A stretch of 6,365 bases of DNA from JBCDBY01 sp039182715 (GTDB taxonomy: Bacteria; Planctomycetota; PLA2), in assembly GCA_039182715.1 (NCBI GenBank), contig JBCDBY010000273.1, positions 1-6,365 on the forward strand. The letters run 5' to 3'. The translations under genes were made by a program, and so were the position numbers. The notes under the pieces were generated by a model. It saw only the letters and a list, made by a program, of their open reading frames with translations. It was not told the DNA's origin and did no database searches. This document shows positions 1 to 4,765 of this stretch, one piece after another; the first letter of the stretch is position 1, and every line of letters starts with the position of its first letter.

Positions 1-69
1 CACGGCGACCGTGGGGTTGCCGCGGGAGTCGAGGACTTCGAGGCCGCGGACGTTGGCGATCGTACCCAT
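1..69 (-). CDS. eno: Enolase, N-terminal fragment (cut by window edge)
   Basis: The reverse strand reads ATG at 69-67 followed by 22 more codons to the window edge. The peptide contains VRGLEVLDSRGNPTVAV, the near-invariant N-terminal signature of enolase (usual form REVLDSRGNPTVEV). Enolase interconverts 2-phosphoglycerate and phosphoenolpyruvate in the cytoplasm; PEP is also a substrate of the shikimate pathway encoded at the other end of this window. A good Shine-Dalgarno (AAGGAGA on the minus strand, at 82-76) sits 6 bases before the ATG and fixes the start. The gene is transcribed away from psd, so 70-229 is a divergent intergenic region. Only about 5% of the expected 420-430 residues is visible, so nothing can be said about the active site. 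Confidence 0.93.
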   Translation of the reverse strand, partial: MGTIANVRGLEVLDSRGNPTVAV

Positions 70-134
70 GAGAACTCTCCTTCTTTTGATCGGTTGGAGT
101 CTTCGGAAACCCGATTGTCGCTTAGGGAAAGGCC

Positions 135-168
135 AGGGGCTAGGAGCTAGGGGCTAGGGGCAGGGGTC
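135..168. repeat. Degenerate tandem heptamer array AGGGGCT
   Basis: Reading 5' to 3' the units are AGGGGCT (135-141), AGGAGCT (142-148), AGGGGCT (149-155), then a shortened AGGGGC (156-161) and AGGGGTC (162-168). A further related AGGGG occurs at 172-176. The array lies in the 160-bp region between the divergent eno and psd genes and codes for nothing I recognise. The 7-base period is the same as in the GCACGCY arrays further right, although the unit is different. It resembles the short tandemly repeated repetitive (STRR) heptamers described in cyanobacteria, but I infer no relationship beyond the format. Confidence 0.7.
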
Positions 169-205
169 GATAGGGGATTCCGCCCGGCCCCTGGCTCCCA
201 GCCCC
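136..205. repeat. 19-bp inverted repeat in the eno/psd divergent region
   Basis: The left arm 136-154 and the right arm 187-205 are reverse complements at 17 of 19 positions. The two exceptions are one A/C mismatch (142 with 199) and one T/G pair (148 with 193) that would wobble in RNA. The loop is 32 bases. The left arm is made of the AGGGGCT heptamers; the right arm is a diverged copy in opposite orientation. No T-run follows on either strand, so it does not look like a classical terminator. It could be a REP-like element, a cruciform or protein-binding site in the shared promoter region, or an RNA hairpin if transcription starts upstream of it. Confidence 0.65.
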
Positions 206-213
206 GCGGCTGT

Positions 214-219
214 TACCCT
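214..219 (+). promoter_or_regulatory. Possible -10 box (TACCCT) of psd
   Basis: The sequence TTACCCTT lies 10 bases before the psd ATG at 230. It fits a loose TANNNT -10 pattern, and no Shine-Dalgarno is visible between it and the start codon. Together these suggest transcription starting at or very near the ATG (leaderless mRNA). There is no convincing -35 element, because the expected place is occupied by the right arm of the inverted repeat. The call is weak by itself and gains only modest support from the clearer TATAAT in front of panD. Confidence 0.25.
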
Positions 220-229
220 TCGCGCCCTT

Positions 230-874
230 ATGCCCCTGACGAAACACGGCACGCAGCAGCTGCTCTTCTACGGCTCCTGGCTGGTCATGCTGGGCGGCTA
301 CCTCTGGTGGGTCTGGCCGCCGCTGGTCGCGATCCCGGGCGTGCTCTTCGTCTTCCTGCTCAGCTTCTTCCGCGATCCGCCGCGCGCGGTCCCCGGGGGG
401 CCCGAGGTGGCGGTCGCCCCGGCGGACGGCAAGGTGGTCGACATCGGGGAGATCGACGAGCCGCATTTCATCGGCGGCCGGGCGCTTCGGATTGGCATCT
501 ACCTGTCGATCTTCAACGTCCACGTGAACCGCGCCCCGCTCGACGGCGAGGTCAAGCTGCGCCACTACAAACCCGGCAAGTACCTCGACGTCCGTGATCC
601 CGCCTGCGAGAAGGAGAACGAGGCCAACCTCATCGGTTTCGAGGGCGCGCGGGGGCCGTTCGCGGTCCGTCAGGTCGCCGGCCTCGTCGCGCGCGCGATC
701 GTCTGCCCCGTCGAGCCCGGCGACAAGGTCGCGCGGGGCGACCGCATGGGCATGATCCGCTTCGGCAGCCGCACGGAGCTCCTGCTGCCGGTGGACAGCG
801 ACGTCACGGTCGAGTGCAAGATCGGGGACGTGGTCAAGGGCGCCTCGAGCATTCTGCTTCGCTACAATTCGTAG
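230..874 (+). CDS. psd: Phosphatidylserine decarboxylase, short form
   Basis: Converts phosphatidylserine to phosphatidylethanolamine at the inner membrane, the step after PssA, which is encoded next. The 214-residue length fits the short bacterial/archaeal family rather than the roughly 300-residue E. coli type. Two hydrophobic segments (about 11-29 and 32-46) precede the family motif FFRDPPR (46-52). PADGKVV (64-70) supplies the conserved Asp66, and IFNVHVNRAP (94-103) supplies His98. VAGLVARAIV matches the conserved core. The C-terminus KGASSILLRYNS holds the self-cleavage site that forms the pyruvoyl group. Family members usually have Gly before the reactive Ser; here the string is Gly204-Ala205-Ser206-Ser207, so the exact cleavage point is uncertain. 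The ATG at 230 has no Shine-Dalgarno but gives a family-typical N-terminus. The heptamer array begins 7 bases after the stop. Confidence 0.92.
   Translation: MPLTKHGTQQLLFYGSWLVMLGGYLWWVWPPLVAIPGVLFVFLLSFFRDPPRAVPGGPEVAVAPADGKVVDIGEIDEPHFIGGRALRIGIYLSIFNVHVNRAPLDGEVKLRHYKPGKYLDVRDPACEKENEANLIGFEGARGPFAVRQVAGLVARAIVCPVEPGDKVARGDRMGMIRFGSRTELLLPVDSDVTVECKIGDVVKGASSILLRYNS
863..868 (+). promoter_or_regulatory. Possible -10 box (TACAAT) inside the end of psd
   Basis: TACAATTCGTAGCCATG at 863-879 is strikingly like TATAATTCCAGCCATG in front of panD (3096-3111). They differ by one base in the hexamer and by a one-base length change in the short spacer. The box overlaps the last psd codons (Tyr-Asn-Ser-stop), so coding constraint may account for part of the sequence. 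If real, it would start a transcript at about 876-877, at the ATG of the small ORF before pssA, giving pssA its own promoter. No clear -35 is seen. Confidence 0.3.
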
Positions 875-876
875 CC

Positions 877-930
877 ATGCCGCACGCCGCACGCCGCACG
901 CTGCACGCCGGACCGGGGGCGATCCGATGA
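877..930 (+). CDS. Possible 17-codon leader ORF coupled to pssA
   Basis: An ATG at 877, two bases after the psd stop, opens a 17-codon frame whose TGA (928-930) overlaps the pssA ATG (927-929) as ATGA. The peptide is MPHAARRTLHAGPGAIR, and most of it is written by the GCACGCY heptamer array at 882-909. It resembles no protein I know. In favour: it begins 8 bases after a possible -10 box and ends in exactly the overlap style used by other gene pairs here. Against: it is low-complexity repeat, has no Shine-Dalgarno, and an open frame of this size in GC-rich DNA arises easily by chance. If translated, its role would be to deliver ribosomes to pssA rather than to make a working peptide. Confidence 0.25.
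   Translation: MPHAARRTLHAGPGAIR
882..909. repeat. Four-unit heptamer array GCACGCY (copy 1)
   Basis: Four exact 7-base units sit between psd and pssA: GCACGCC, GCACGCC, GCACGCT, GCACGCC. The same 28 bases, with the T variant in the same third unit, recur at 2980-3007 after panC. A run of this length and variant order is unlikely to arise twice independently, so the two arrays look like copies of one element. The units are not multiples of a codon, and the array sits outside the psd and pssA reading frames. Confidence 0.85.
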
Positions 931-1736
931 GGCGGGTCTCGATCCTGCCGGCACTCGTCACGCTGGCGAATGCGTATTGCGGCGTGCTGGCGATCTACAA
1001 GGCGCACGATGGGCTCTTCCTCCAGTCGGGCTTCCTGATCCTGGCGGCGATGCTGTTCGACGTGCTCGACGGCCTGGTGGCGCGCCTTGCCCGGGCGCAG
1101 AGCCGGTTCGGTGCCTATCTCGATTCGCTGAGCGACGTGATCAGCTTCGGGGCGGCGCCTGCGTTTCTGACGAAGGCGGTCGTCGAGTCGGAGTTCCCGT
1201 GGGGCGTCGAGGGGCAGTGGGGCTATCACCCCAAGCTGCTCACCATCCTGACCATCCCGTTCGCCGTGCTCGCCGTCGTGCGGCTGGCGCGCTACAACGT
1301 GGAGCACGACTCGGGCGAGGGCAACGAAAGCAGCGGCAAGGGCGTGTCGACCTTTGCCGGCATCCCGACGCCCGGCGCCGCCGGCATGATCGCGTCGCTC
1401 GTGATCCTGGCGTACGGCGAGAAGCCGCTCTTCGACGCGAAGCCGCTGCTGGTCATCCTGCCGCTGCTCTGTCTGCTGCTCGGCGCGCTCATGGTCAGTC
1501 GCGTGCCCTACGCGCACTTCGGCTCGCGCTTCCTGAGCGGGCGCAAGGACTTCGGGTACCTCTTCCTCGCCATCATGCTCATCGCCGTGTTCATCTACTT
1601 CCCCGAGGAGTGCGCGGCGGTCGGCTTCATCGGCTACTGCCTGAGCGGCCTCATCATGTGGCCCTTCCGGCCGCGCGAGGAGCCGGAGGATGCGGAGTTG
1701 GCAACCGCCGATATCGATATCCCGGAGGGGTATTGA
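927..1736 (+). CDS. pssA: CDP-diacylglycerol-serine O-phosphatidyltransferase
   Basis: Makes phosphatidylserine from CDP-diacylglycerol and L-serine in the membrane; Psd, encoded just upstream, then decarboxylates the product. The 269-residue protein opens with ILPALVTLANAYCGVLAI, matching the usual LPNLLTLxNLxxGxxAI start. It then carries the full CDP-alcohol phosphatidyltransferase signature: Asp48-Gly49, Ala52-Arg53, Gly62, Asp66 and Asp70 in DG-x2-AR-x8-G-x3-D-x3-D spacing. Several hydrophobic stretches follow (around 110-120, 145-160, 172-190, 210-225 and 230-245), as expected for an integral membrane enzyme. The tail is acidic (REEPEDAELATADID). The ATG is preceded by a weak G-rich site (915-919) and overlaps the stop of a possible 17-codon leader ORF. 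All signature residues are intact. Pairing with psd is a common bacterial arrangement. Confidence 0.95.
   Translation: MRRVSILPALVTLANAYCGVLAIYKAHDGLFLQSGFLILAAMLFDVLDGLVARLARAQSRFGAYLDSLSDVISFGAAPAFLTKAVVESEFPWGVEGQWGYHPKLLTILTIPFAVLAVVRLARYNVEHDSGEGNESSGKGVSTFAGIPTPGAAGMIASLVILAYGEKPLFDAKPLLVILPLLCLLLGALMVSRVPYAHFGSRFLSGRKDFGYLFLAIMLIAVFIYFPEECAAVGFIGYCLSGLIMWPFRPREEPEDAELATADIDIPEGY
1724..1728 (+). promoter_or_regulatory. Shine-Dalgarno (GGAGG) for folK
   Basis: GGAGG followed by two more Gs lies 4 bases before the TTG at 1733, inside the last codons of pssA. It supports the non-ATG start of folK, which has no in-frame ATG near the conserved N-terminus. The spacing is short, so the TTG at 1745 remains a less likely alternative that would cut into the conserved first strand. 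Confidence 0.6.
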
Positions 1737-2191
1737 AGGCCGCGTTGGGGCTCGGCTCCAACCTGGGGGACCGCGCCGCGCATCTGCAGCTTGCGGTCGA
1801 CGGGCTGCGCGCGCTCGGTCCGACGATCGTCTCGACCTTTCACGAGACGGCGCCCGTCGGCCCGCCGCAGCCGGACTACCTGAACGCGGCCGCGGTGGTG
1901 GAGTGCGCGCTCGAGCCGGAGGAGCTGCACGCCTACACCAAGGAGCTCGAATCGCGCGCGCAACGCGTTCGCACGCCGGGTGACCGCTGGGGGCCGCGGA
2001 CGCTCGACGTCGACCTTCTGCTCTGCGACGACCGGGCCGTGCGCACGAACGGGTTGGTGATCCCGCACCCCGGCCTGGCGGAGCGGATGTTCGTGCTCGC
2101 GCCGCTCGTGGAGATCGCCGCCGAGTGGGTCGTGCCGGGATGGGAACGGACCGTACGGGAGCTGCATGCAGACCTTCGCGCGCATTCCTGA
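1733..2191 (+). CDS. folK: 2-amino-4-hydroxy-6-hydroxymethyldihydropteridine pyrophosphokinase (HPPK)
   Basis: Transfers pyrophosphate from ATP to 6-hydroxymethyl-7,8-dihydropterin, the step before dihydropteroate synthase in folate synthesis. The product has 152 residues, close to the usual 155-165. It begins with KAALGLGSNLGDR (2-14), the HPPK N-terminal signature. ETAPVGPPQPDYLNAA (38-53) matches the ETxPxGxxxQPxFLNA segment, and RWGPRTLDVDLLL (85-97) carries the two magnesium-binding aspartates Asp92 and Asp94. IPHPGLAERMFVLAPL (110-125) matches the conserved C-terminal stretch. The start is taken as TTG at 1733, which overlaps the pssA stop as TTGA and has GGAGG just upstream. The 3' end overlaps panC by 26 bases. 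No other folate gene is visible in the window. Active-site residues appear intact. Confidence 0.94.
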   Translation: MKAALGLGSNLGDRAAHLQLAVDGLRALGPTIVSTFHETAPVGPPQPDYLNAAAVVECALEPEELHAYTKELESRAQRVRTPGDRWGPRTLDVDLLLCDDRAVRTNGLVIPHPGLAERMFVLAPLVEIAAEWVVPGWERTVRELHADLRAHS

Positions 2192-2975
2192 GTTCCGGGC
2201 GGCGCGGCGGTCGCTCGACGGCACGGTCGGATTCGTCGCGACCATGGGCGCGCTGCACGCGGGGCACCGCGCGCTGGTCGAACGGGCGCGCGCGGATTGC
2301 GATCACGTCATCGCCAGCGTGTTCGTCAATCCGGCGCAGTTCGACCGCGCGGACGACCTCGCCCGCTATCCCCGCACGCTCGAGGCGGACGAGGCGCTGC
2401 TCGCCGATGCCGGCTGCGACCTGCTGTTCGCGCCGGCGCGCGAAGCGATGTACGGCGACGACGTCTCGCTTTCGATCGACGTCGGCCCGATTGCCGAGCG
2501 CTACGAGGGCGCGTTCCGTCCGGGCCACTTCGGCGGCGTCTGCCTGATCGTCTGCAAACTCTTCCACGTCGTCGCGCCGCAGCGCGCCTACTTCGGACGC
2601 AAGGATGCGCAGCAGCTCGCGGTGATCGAGACGATGGTGCGCGAGCTCGACTTCGACCTCGACGTCGTGCCGGTCGAGACCGTGCGCGACGCGGATGGGC
2701 TGGCGCTCTCCAGTCGCAACCGTCGGCTCGGCGAGGCGGGGAGACGGGAGGCTCTGGGCATCAGCGCGGGGCTTTTCCGGGCGCGCGACGCGTTCCAGGC
2801 CGGGGAGCGCGATCGTGCCCTGCTCGAGGCCGCCGCGCGCACCGAGGGGGTCGACTACGAGTACTGCGCGTGCGTGGACCCCGTGGACTTCGGCGAGCCG
2901 CGTCGCGGCTACCTGATGATCGCGGCGGCCACGGTGGACAGCGTCCGGCTGATCGACAATGTGAGGCTGGGGTAG
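2166..2975 (+). CDS. panC: Pantothenate synthetase (pantoate-beta-alanine ligase)
   Basis: Joins pantoate and beta-alanine using ATP, the last step of pantothenate synthesis; the beta-alanine comes from PanD, encoded downstream. The 269 residues are slightly shorter than the usual 280 or so. Recognisable motifs in order are GFVATMGALHAGH (22-34) with the nucleotide-binding HxGH at 31-34, SVFVNPAQF (51-59), RPGHFGGV (118-125), FGRKDAQQL (143-151) and DADGLALSSRN (175-185). One deviation: Ala25 stands where the family normally has Pro (PTMG); catalytic residues look intact. The ATG at 2166 has GGGAG four bases upstream (2157-2161) and lies inside the 3' end of folK. panC is separated from panD by 133 bases of repeats and a possible promoter, so the two pan genes may be transcribed separately. 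Confidence 0.96.
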   Translation: MQTFARIPEFRAARRSLDGTVGFVATMGALHAGHRALVERARADCDHVIASVFVNPAQFDRADDLARYPRTLEADEALLADAGCDLLFAPAREAMYGDDVSLSIDVGPIAERYEGAFRPGHFGGVCLIVCKLFHVVAPQRAYFGRKDAQQLAVIETMVRELDFDLDVVPVETVRDADGLALSSRNRRLGEAGRREALGISAGLFRARDAFQAGERDRALLEAAARTEGVDYEYCACVDPVDFGEPRRGYLMIAAATVDSVRLIDNVRLG

Positions 2976-2979
2976 GGCT

Positions 2980-3007
2980 GCACGCCGCACGCCGCACGCT
3001 GCACGCC
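2980..3007. repeat. Four-unit heptamer array GCACGCY (copy 2)
   Basis: Identical over all 28 bases to the array at 882-909, including the single T variant in the third unit. The base before and the base after differ (T and C here, C and G there), so the identity stops exactly at the array ends. It starts 5 bases after the panC stop and lies outside any supported gene. Confidence 0.85.
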
Positions 3008-3040
3008 CGAACGAGGCCATGGGCGCGGGAAGGCAGGTTC

Positions 3041-3054
3041 AGCGTGCAGCGTGC
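3041..3054 (-). repeat. Inverted two-unit heptamer array
   Basis: On the minus strand this reads GCACGCT twice, preceded by GGCT exactly as copy 2 is on the plus strand. It is therefore an inverted, shorter copy of the 2980-3007 element, and it supplies the right arm of the possible hairpin after panC. Confidence 0.7.
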
Positions 3055-3095
3055 AGCCGGCTGCCGCTTTTCTAAGGAACCCCCGCTCCTCGTCC

Positions 3096-3101
3096 TATAA
3101 T
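3096..3101 (+). promoter_or_regulatory. -10 box (TATAAT) of the panD operon; likely leaderless start
   Basis: A perfect TATAAT stands out in otherwise GC-rich DNA. Only 7 bases separate it from the panD ATG at 3109, so transcription would begin at or within a base or two of the start codon. No Shine-Dalgarno lies in between, which fits a leaderless mRNA. No good -35 is seen at the usual 16-18 base spacing; the nearest T-rich sequence is at 3068-3073. This would drive the overlapping run panD-ispE-spoVG-aroDE-aroK. Confidence 0.55.
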
Positions 3102-3108
3102 TCCAGCC

Positions 3109-3468
3109 ATGATCCGAACCCTCATGCACGCCAAGCTGCACGGCGCCCGCGTGACCGAGGCCGACCTCCACTACAAGGGCAGCATCACGATCGACCGCGA
3201 CCTCATCGAGGCCGTCGGCGTGCTGCCGCATGAGAAGGTGCAGATCGTCAACAAGGCGAACGGCGCCCGGTTCGAGACCTACGTGATCGAAGGTGCTGCC
3301 GGCAGCGGCTGCATCTGCGTCAACGGCGCGGCCGCGCGCCTGGTGACCGTGGGGGACGAGGTGCTGATCATCGCCTACGGCCAGTTCACGGAGACCGAGG
3401 CACGCAACCACACGCCGAAGGTGGCGATCCTCACGCCCGAGAACAAGGTCCTCGAGCTCAGCCGGTGA
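3109..3468 (+). CDS. panD: Aspartate 1-decarboxylase precursor (pyruvoyl enzyme)
   Basis: Decarboxylates L-aspartate to beta-alanine, the substrate of PanC. The 119-residue proenzyme has the family N-terminus MIRTLMHAKLHGARVTEA with Lys9. HYKGSITID (21-29) contains the self-cleavage site Gly24-Ser25, at the same numbering as in E. coli; the Ser becomes the pyruvoyl group. Further conserved stretches are EKVQIVNKANGARFETYVI, GCICVNGAAARLVTVGDEVLIIAYG and the C-terminal KVAILTPENKV. All key residues look intact, and the length is only slightly below the usual 120-127. The ATG at 3109 follows a TATAAT box by 7 bases, with no Shine-Dalgarno. The 3' end overlaps the ispE start by 4 bases (GTGA), making panD the likely first gene of the downstream operon. 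Confidence 0.97.
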   Translation: MIRTLMHAKLHGARVTEADLHYKGSITIDRDLIEAVGVLPHEKVQIVNKANGARFETYVIEGAAGSGCICVNGAAARLVTVGDEVLIIAYGQFTETEARNHTPKVAILTPENKVLELSR

Positions 3469-4316
3469 CGGATGGCCGGGGCCGGGTCGTACGTGCGGCG
3501 CCGGCGAAACTGAACCTCTTTCTTGAGGTGCTGGGGCGACGGCCCGACGGCTATCACGAGATCGACTCGGTCTTTTGCGCCCTCGACCTCCACGACACCG
3601 TGACGGTCGAGAAATCCGATGCGATCTCGCTGAGCATCGACGGTGCCGATGACGTGCCCGCAGACGAGACCAATCTCGCCTGGCGAGCGGCCGAGGCGTT
3701 CGGCGCGGGTGCCCGAATCCACCTGCAGAAGCGGATTCCGGCCGGAGCGGGGCTCGGGGGCGGCTCCTCCGACGCCGCGGCGGTGCTGCTGGCGCTGGCC
3801 GAGATCCACGGCGCCGACCCCGCCGCGCTGGGCGATCGGGCCGTCGGCCTGGGGGCCGACGTGCCGTATTTCCTGCGGGCCGGGCTGGCTCGCGGCCGCG
3901 GCATCGGGGAGCGCGTGGAGCCCGTCGCCGCGCCGCCGGCAGGGTCCTTCCTGCTCCTGCTGCCGGACCTCTTCTGCTCGACAAAGGAGATCTACGGCGC
4001 GCTGGAGCCGGGGTTGACCGGCTGTAACGATGGCGCTACGGTCTTTTTGGAGAGGTACCTGGAAGCCGGGGGCGGGGCGCACGCGCCCTACTTCAACCGG
4101 CTTCAGGCGGCGGCGGAGCAGGTTGTCCCGCAGCTGCGGATGGTGCGCGAGGACGCGGAACGGCGGTTTGGACTGCCGTTCACGATGACCGGCTCGGGCT
4201 CCTCCTACTTCGCCTGGGTCGGGGCGGACCCCGGGAACACGCCCGCGAGTTGGACCGTCGAAAACGTGGCGGTCCGGGTGGTTCTGGTTCGCTCAGCGCC
4301 GACAGACAGCACGTGA
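3465..4316 (+). CDS. ispE: 4-diphosphocytidyl-2-C-methyl-D-erythritol kinase
   Basis: Phosphorylates CDP-methylerythritol with ATP in the MEP pathway to isoprenoid precursors. The 283 residues are the normal length for this GHMP-family kinase. Motif 1 is APAKLNLFLEV (12-22) with Lys15 and Asn17, followed by RPDGYHEIDSVF (26-37), a reliable IspE marker. Motif 2, the ATP loop, is PAGAGLGGGSSDAAA (92-106). GADVPYFLRAG (130-140) supplies the likely catalytic Asp132. Motif 3 is MTGSGSSYFAWV (241-252). The start is GTG at 3465, overlapping the panD stop as GTGA; no strong Shine-Dalgarno is present, so coupling to panD translation is likely. Its own stop overlaps the GTG of spoVG in the same way. 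The ispE-spoVG neighbourhood is also known in Bacillus, where purR and yabJ lie between the two. Confidence 0.96.
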   Translation: MTDGRGRVVRAAPAKLNLFLEVLGRRPDGYHEIDSVFCALDLHDTVTVEKSDAISLSIDGADDVPADETNLAWRAAEAFGAGARIHLQKRIPAGAGLGGGSSDAAAVLLALAEIHGADPAALGDRAVGLGADVPYFLRAGLARGRGIGERVEPVAAPPAGSFLLLLPDLFCSTKEIYGALEPGLTGCNDGATVFLERYLEAGGGAHAPYFNRLQAAAEQVVPQLRMVREDAERRFGLPFTMTGSGSSYFAWVGADPGNTPASWTVENVAVRVVLVRSAPTDST

Positions 4317-4765
4317 ACATCACCGAAGTACGCATCAAGCTTCTTCCGCAACGCGAGGCGTTCGAGGATCGCTTGCGTGCGTTTTGCACGGTGACGTTCG
4401 AGCACTCCTTCGTGGTGCGCGACCTGAAGGTGATCCAGGGGCAGAACGGCTTCTTCGTTGCGATGCCTTCGCGCAAGCTGACCGCCCGCTGCTCCCGTTG
4501 CGGCGCCAAGAACCACCTGCGCGCCCGCTATTGCAACGACTGCGGCGCGCACCTCAAGCCGCAGCCGCTCACGGATCAGAACCGGCTGCGCTTCCACGCC
4601 GACATCGCGCACCCGATCAACGCCCACATGCGCACGACGATCGAGCAGAAGATCCTCGACGCGTACGAGGCGGAGGTCGAGCGCGCCAAGCGACCGGGCT
4701 ACCGGCCGCAGACCTTCCCCGACCTCGACTACGACGAACCGGCCGCCGACGTTGCGCACCCGTAA
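4313..4765 (+). CDS. spoVG: SpoVG family protein with an inserted zinc ribbon
   Basis: A 150-residue protein whose two ends match SpoVG, a small nucleic-acid-binding regulator. NITEVRIKLL (2-11), LRAFCTVTFEHSFVVRDLKV (21-40) and GFFVAMPSRK (46-55) form the first half. DIAHPINAHMRTTIEQKILDAY (residues 97-118) is the second half, where Bacillus SpoVG has DIAHPIN directly after the FVAMPSK segment. Between them lie about 40 extra residues containing Cys60-x2-Cys63-x10-Cys74-x2-Cys77, with KNHLRARYCNDCG, a typical zinc ribbon. I recall this architecture from planctomycetes, so it is probably lineage-typical. By analogy it may bind DNA or RNA; its targets cannot be inferred. The start is GTG at 4313, overlapping the ispE stop as GTGA and giving the exact family N-terminus, though no Shine-Dalgarno is visible. 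The tail (RPGYRPQTFPDLDYDEPAA) is acidic. Confidence 0.9.
   Translation: MNITEVRIKLLPQREAFEDRLRAFCTVTFEHSFVVRDLKVIQGQNGFFVAMPSRKLTARCSRCGAKNHLRARYCNDCGAHLKPQPLTDQNRLRFHADIAHPINAHMRTTIEQKILDAYEAEVERAKRPGYRPQTFPDLDYDEPAADVAHP

Larger units (their letters stand above)
2976..3071 (+). terminator. Hairpin-forming repeat with T-run after panC; possible terminator
   Basis: Bases 2976-2992, starting right after the panC stop, are complementary to 3042-3058 at 16 of 17 positions (one C/A mismatch), with 49 bases between. The arms are the GCACGCY heptamer array and its inverted partial copy. A perfect 12-base palindrome GCAGCCGGCTGC (3053-3064) follows, then CGCTTTT with the T-run at 3068-3071. A stable stem followed by Ts between panC and an apparent panD promoter suits a terminator. 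However, the long loop and short T-run make it atypical, and the inverted repeat may simply be a repeat element. Confidence 0.35.

Noticed and set aside
114..119. Minus-strand GACAAT as a -10 box for eno
   Set aside because: It is a poor match with no -35 partner at usable spacing, so I could not support it as a feature.
140..961. Minus-strand frame of 273 codons covering psd and the heptamer arrays
   Set aside because: It is antisense to psd, and its repeated RRAACGVRRAA-like strings are simply translated heptamer repeats.
977..1732. folK reading frame extended upstream through pssA
   Set aside because: The frame stays open only by GC-rich composition. The upstream peptide is Arg/Ala-rich shadow of pssA, and HPPK homology begins at the TTG at 1733.
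834..3020. Long minus-strand open frame of 728 codons across pssA, folK and panC
   Set aside because: Its product is Arg/Ala/His/Asp-rich with no recognisable motif, and it is antisense to three clearly recognised genes. Long antisense frames are expected in GC-rich coding DNA.
882..3054. Heptamer arrays as a CRISPR array
   Set aside because: Units are 7 bases, directly tandem with no spacers, and no cas genes are nearby.
4250..4312. Longer N-terminal extension of SpoVG starting at TTG 4250
   Set aside because: The extra 21 residues (MDRRKRGGPGGSGSLSADRQ and one more) are low-complexity, overlap the coding end of ispE, and are not part of the SpoVG family. GTG at 4313 gives the exact conserved start.
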